Assembly (NCBI GenBank): GCA_964399535.1
Contig: CAYNRE010000070.1
Coordinates: forward strand, 248,001-312,000
Direction: 5' to 3'
Source: CAYNRE01 sp964399535
GTDB lineage: Bacteria > Planctomycetota > Planctomycetia > Pirellulales > CAYNRE01
DNA: 64,000 bases
Numbering within the stretch: the stretch's first letter is position 1; the number at the start of each line of letters is the position of its first letter. Below the pieces are notes generated by a model. It made no database searches, had not been told where the DNA came from, and worked only from the letters and a program-made list of their open reading frames with translations. Shown piece by piece: positions 61,356 to 64,000 of the stretch. The position numbers and the translations under genes are program-made.

Positions 61356-62849
61356 TTACAGTTCCCGGGCGGCCGAGAGCACGAAGCCGTGGTAGGCCTC
61401 GTTGCCGTGCTCGCCGTGGTCCAGGCCGTCGACTTCCTCGGCCTCGCCCACACGAAGGCCGACGGTTGCCTTGAGCAAGAACCAGGCCACGACCGAAGCG
61501 ACCAAAACGTAGGCCCCGGTGGCGCCGACGCCGATGAGCTGATCGATCAACTGCTCGGTGCCGCCACCATGAAACAACCCGGCCGTTGCCGCCGTGTTGC
61601 CCGTGCGCCCAACGATTTTTTCGCCGTCGGAGAACAAACCCACGCAGATGGTGCCGAACACGCCGTTGAGCAAGTGAACCGAGGTGGCCCCCACCGGGTC
61701 GTCGCAACGAATCCGGTCGAAGAAGAGCACACCCACCACGACCAGCGCGCCGCCGATGCCGCCGATGATGACCGACTCGGTCACCGTCACAAAGGCGCAG
61801 GGAGCGGTAATGGCGACCAGCCCGGCCAAGCAGCCGTTGAGGGTCATGCCCAAATCGGGCTTGCCGAGCAGGAGCCAGGCCACGGCCGTGGCGGCCAAGG
61901 TGCCAGCGGCGGCGGCGGCGTTGGTGTTGACGGCGATTTCCGAGATGGCGACGGCGTCCAGGCCCATGGTGCTGCCGGGGTTGAACCCGAACCAGCCGAA
62001 CCAGAGCACCAGGCAGCCGATCGTGGCCACGGTCAGGTTATGGCCTGGAATGGCGTTGATCTTGCCGCTCAGGCCGTACTTGCCCAGGCGAGGCCCCAGA
62101 ATAAAGGCCCCCGTGAGCGCGGCCCATCCACCGACCGAGTGCACTTGGGTCGAGCCGGCGAAATCCACGAACCCGCGAGCCTGCAGGAAGCCGCCCCCCC
62201 AAATCCAGTGGCCCACCACAGGGTAGATCGCCACGGCCATGATAAAGCTGAACAGGATGAACGAGTGGTACTTGATCCGCTCGGCAACCGCACCCGATAC
62301 GATCGTGGCCGCGGTGCCGCAGAAGACGAGCTGGAAAAAGAACTTGGCAAACAGCGGGACTCCGGTCCAGTTAATCGCCGCATAATCGCCCACGTAATCG
62401 GCCAGCGTCAGCGGACTATTGTCGGCCCCGGAAAGCAGCCACAGACCGCTCTGACCGATGTAGGGCGTGCCGTTACCGAACATCAGGCCCCAACCGATGA
62501 TCCAGAAGCCCATCGTGGAAGCAGCGAAGACGATAAAGTTCTTGGAGAGAATGTTCACGCAGTTCTTGGCCCGCGCAAACCCAGACTCCACGCAAGCAAA
62601 TCCCAGATTCATGAAGAACACCATGAACCCGGTGATCATGACCCACATGGTGTCGATCATTACCTTGGGGGTCGCCAGGGCTTCGGCAACCGGGTCGGGC
62701 GCGCTTTCTTCGACGGCCTCGACCGTTTCCGTCGCTTCGACCGCCACCGCGTCGGTGGCCTCCCCCTCCTGTCCAACCGCCAGCGGAACGATCGACAGCA
62801 AAAGTGCCGCCGCCGCTAGCCAACCCAACGCAAACCGCCTGCTTAACAT
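61356..62849 (-). CDS. amt: Ammonium transporter Amt
   Basis: Amt/AmtB channels bring in ammonium. The 497-aa protein has a signal peptide ('LGWLAAAALLLSIVPLAVGQ'), a short acidic linker rich in 'EAVEES', and then eleven helices with 'FFMNLGFACVESGFARAKN', 'FWIIGWGLMFGNGTPYIGQ', 'VDFAGSTQVHSVGGWAAL' with the first pore His, and 'GATSVHLLNGVFGTICVG' with the second. A signal peptide is unusual compared with E. coli AmtB but common in this phylum. The ATG at 62849 has GGAGG 8 nt upstream. A sigma54-type promoter lies about 215 nt upstream and a strong terminator follows. No glnK/glnB gene is adjacent in the window. Confidence 0.95.
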   Translation of the reverse strand: MLSRRFALGWLAAAALLLSIVPLAVGQEGEATDAVAVEATETVEAVEESAPDPVAEALATPKVMIDTMWVMITGFMVFFMNLGFACVESGFARAKNCVNILSKNFIVFAASTMGFWIIGWGLMFGNGTPYIGQSGLWLLSGADNSPLTLADYVGDYAAINWTGVPLFAKFFFQLVFCGTAATIVSGAVAERIKYHSFILFSFIMAVAIYPVVGHWIWGGGFLQARGFVDFAGSTQVHSVGGWAALTGAFILGPRLGKYGLSGKINAIPGHNLTVATIGCLVLWFGWFGFNPGSTMGLDAVAISEIAVNTNAAAAAGTLAATAVAWLLLGKPDLGMTLNGCLAGLVAITAPCAFVTVTESVIIGGIGGALVVVGVLFFDRIRCDDPVGATSVHLLNGVFGTICVGLFSDGEKIVGRTGNTAATAGLFHGGGTEQLIDQLIGVGATGAYVLVASVVAWFLLKATVGLRVGEAEEVDGLDHGEHGNEAYHGFVLSAAREL

Positions 62850-63355
62850 TGCGTTTCCTCCGAGAGACTTTTCCCAGGTAAAGAACCGAAACCACCCTCG
62901 ACCCGCCGTGCCACCGCCGTGCCACCGCCGGCCGCTCGGCCCGCCACGGCTGGCCTCGGCCTGGTGGCGGCGTCGGTCTGGTGGCGGCGTCGGGTGCGCC
63001 CCTTGGGCTGTCCCTGGCTGGACCACGGCATTCAAGCTTCCCAAGAGCCGGGGCTCGGCTAAGCAACGGCCGTGCCAGCATTGAATGCCCCGGGCCAGCC
63101 AGACGGCCCCAAAGGGGCCAGGCCACCCCCAGGGAACTCGACCTAAAGCCAAATCGCGCAAAATCTTAAAGATTCCGATCCCGATCACTTGGGGGGAGAC
63201 TGGGCACCCCAACGCCAGGTGAGCGTAATGACGCGCCCGCGGGCAGCACCTGACCGGTTTTCAGGCAGCAGGGACGCTTGCCAGCTCCAGAGCGACCCAC
63301 CTTGGTGAGTGGCGGCGACGTGGTTGTCGCGGCCGGGTCAGCCGCCCATGGCTCG
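62850..63355. other. Intergenic leader and promoter region of amt
   Basis: About 500 bp between amt and the ThuA-like gene. It holds the sigma54 promoter, a repeat-rich GC segment (GTGCCACCGCC units near 62905-62935 and a TGGTGGCGGCGTC pair near 62961-62990) and an AT-richer stretch near 63150-63180. Confidence 0.55.
63063..63078 (-). promoter_or_regulatory. Sigma54 (RpoN) promoter of amt
   Basis: On the minus strand the sequence is CTGGCACGGCCGTTGCT: the -24 element TGGCAC (63077-63072) and the -12 element TTGC (63066-63063), separated by 5 nt. It matches the YTGGCACG-N4-TTGCW consensus perfectly. It stands about 215 nt from the amt start. Nitrogen-controlled sigma54 use is classic for amt genes. 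No exact NtrC binding site was found upstream. Confidence 0.72.
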
Positions 63356-64000
63356 CTAGGGAGAGCCCTCGGCAGCCGGCACCGCGAGCAACTCGGAATC
63401 GACTTCCACGTTCACCCCCGCGGCGGGAATGGGCCGATCGAGGGTCCACAGCACCCCCTGGGTAATCAGCCGGCGATGGGCGACGGATTGCCAATTGGCG
63501 TGAAAGTGCATCCCCGTGAATCCAAAGGCGCGCCCTCCCTGGGGGCGCTGCCAGCACCAGCCGACCGTTTCCGGCTGCCCCTGGAGGTTTACGCGCACGA
63601 GCGGCGTGGGGCCCGGCTGGATCGAGGTCCATTTCAGGCGGTAGTAGTACTCGTCGCGCCAAGTGGCCACTTCAACCCCGCGCAGAATCGGGTGCTCGGG
63701 GGCAGCCAGTTGCCAGGGCACTTCGACCACCTGGTAGCGGCGATCGGGTCCTCCGTGACAACCGCCCAAGAGCTCGCAAAACGATTCGATCGGCTTGGCC
63801 TCTCGGGTTCCCAGCGCCCAGTGCAGGGCCGTCAGGCCGCCCCCTCGGCGAGCCATTTCTTCCAGGGCCGCGCGCAGGGCTGGCCGCTGGTCGAGCCAGC
63901 GTGCCCCTTCGGCCAAGAACAGCACCACGGCATCGGCCGAGCGAACTTCGGCCGGCCCCTCGGGCCAGTCTCCCTCGACGGTCAGCGATCGCACTTCGAG
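63356..64000 (-). CDS. ThuA-like domain protein, 5' end beyond the window
   Basis: The C-terminal 214 residues of a ThuA-like protein (class I glutamine amidotransferase-like fold, seen in trehalose-utilisation and related sugar-metabolism proteins). 'DAVVLFLAEGARWLDQRPAL' and 'GGGLTALHWALGTREAKPIE' contain the flavodoxin-like beta strand and the loop with His, and 'TWRDEYYYRLKWTSIQPGPT' and 'GRAFGFTGMHFHANWQ' complete the domain. The frame is open to the last base of the window; what looks like a start at 63994 is an internal Val. Function in sugar oxidation or secretion is unknown. Confidence 0.72.
   Translation of the reverse strand, partial: LEVRSLTVEGDWPEGPAEVRSADAVVLFLAEGARWLDQRPALRAALEEMARRGGGLTALHWALGTREAKPIESFCELLGGCHGGPDRRYQVVEVPWQLAAPEHPILRGVEVATWRDEYYYRLKWTSIQPGPTPLVRVNLQGQPETVGWCWQRPQGGRAFGFTGMHFHANWQSVAHRRLITQGVLWTLDRPIPAAGVNVEVDSELLAVPAAEGSP

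Noticed and set aside
61299..62819. Plus-strand reading frame over 500 codons
   Set aside because: Antisense to amt, whose membrane helices and motifs are clear; the translation is low-quality composition.

Overview
The window looks like a stretch of chromosome from a member of the Planctomycetota, probably related to Pirellulales (the order is inference). It is GC-rich, and many genes belong to families enriched in that phylum: a PSCyt1/DUF1549/DUF1553 protein next to a DUF1501 protein, an extracellular sulfatase, PQQ-like beta-propellers with the 'QFRGP' start, a right-handed beta-helix protein, a ThuA-like protein and a Gly/Tyr-rich secreted protein. No tRNA, rRNA, transposase, integrase or CRISPR array was seen.

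Layout. 0-12 kb: truB (-), a GNAT acetyltransferase, glgC with a good sigma70-type promoter, a Pro/Ala-rich outer-membrane-like protein (-), a transglutaminase-like protein, a PQQ-propeller protein (-), a secreted gluzincin metallopeptidase, a SAM hydroxide adenosyltransferase and bioA. 12.2-16.7 kb (-): three translationally coupled genes for an ExbB/TolQ-like channel and two ExbD-like partners. 16.7-18 kb is a 1.3-kb gap with an orphan intrinsic terminator. 18-20 kb (-): a secreted Gly/Tyr protein, queD and queC. 20.6-30.2 kb (+): a small secreted protein, an acidic HTH/transmembrane protein, an OmpA-family lipoprotein, the ResB-CcsA cytochrome c maturation pair and a sulfatase. 30.3-37.8 kb (-): beta-helix protein, Lsm-like protein, ROK kinase, SIS isomerase, UMF1-type MFS transporter and thiC. 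38-42.6 kb (+): a GT-C-like membrane protein, a second PQQ-propeller, and a DUF2975/XRE pair.

42.95-45.14 kb is the accessory part. Two genes with visibly lower GC and different codon use encode a TIR-ubiquitin-like fusion and a second protein ending in a CAP12/Pycsar-type TIR-like domain. They carry integron-cassette signatures: GTTAGAC before the second gene matches GTCTAAC at its stop codon, followed by an attC-like hairpin with an extrahelical G. GTTATGC before the first gene faces GCATAAT after it. I read this as a small cassette-borne candidate immune island; it is the most interesting part of the window. A long CCAGCCA heptamer array lies just beyond it.

45.6-64 kb: an acyl-CoA dehydrogenase (+), a membrane-anchored protein with a coupled small peptide (-), the DUF1501 and DUF1549/1553 pair (-), a small conserved protein (+), glgX (-), a cytochrome c'-like protein (-), a DtxR-family repressor (+), an MMPL/RND exporter (-), amt (-) with a textbook sigma54 promoter and a strong terminator, and a ThuA-like gene cut by the window edge. 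glgC and glgX both serve glycogen metabolism but lie 50 kb apart.
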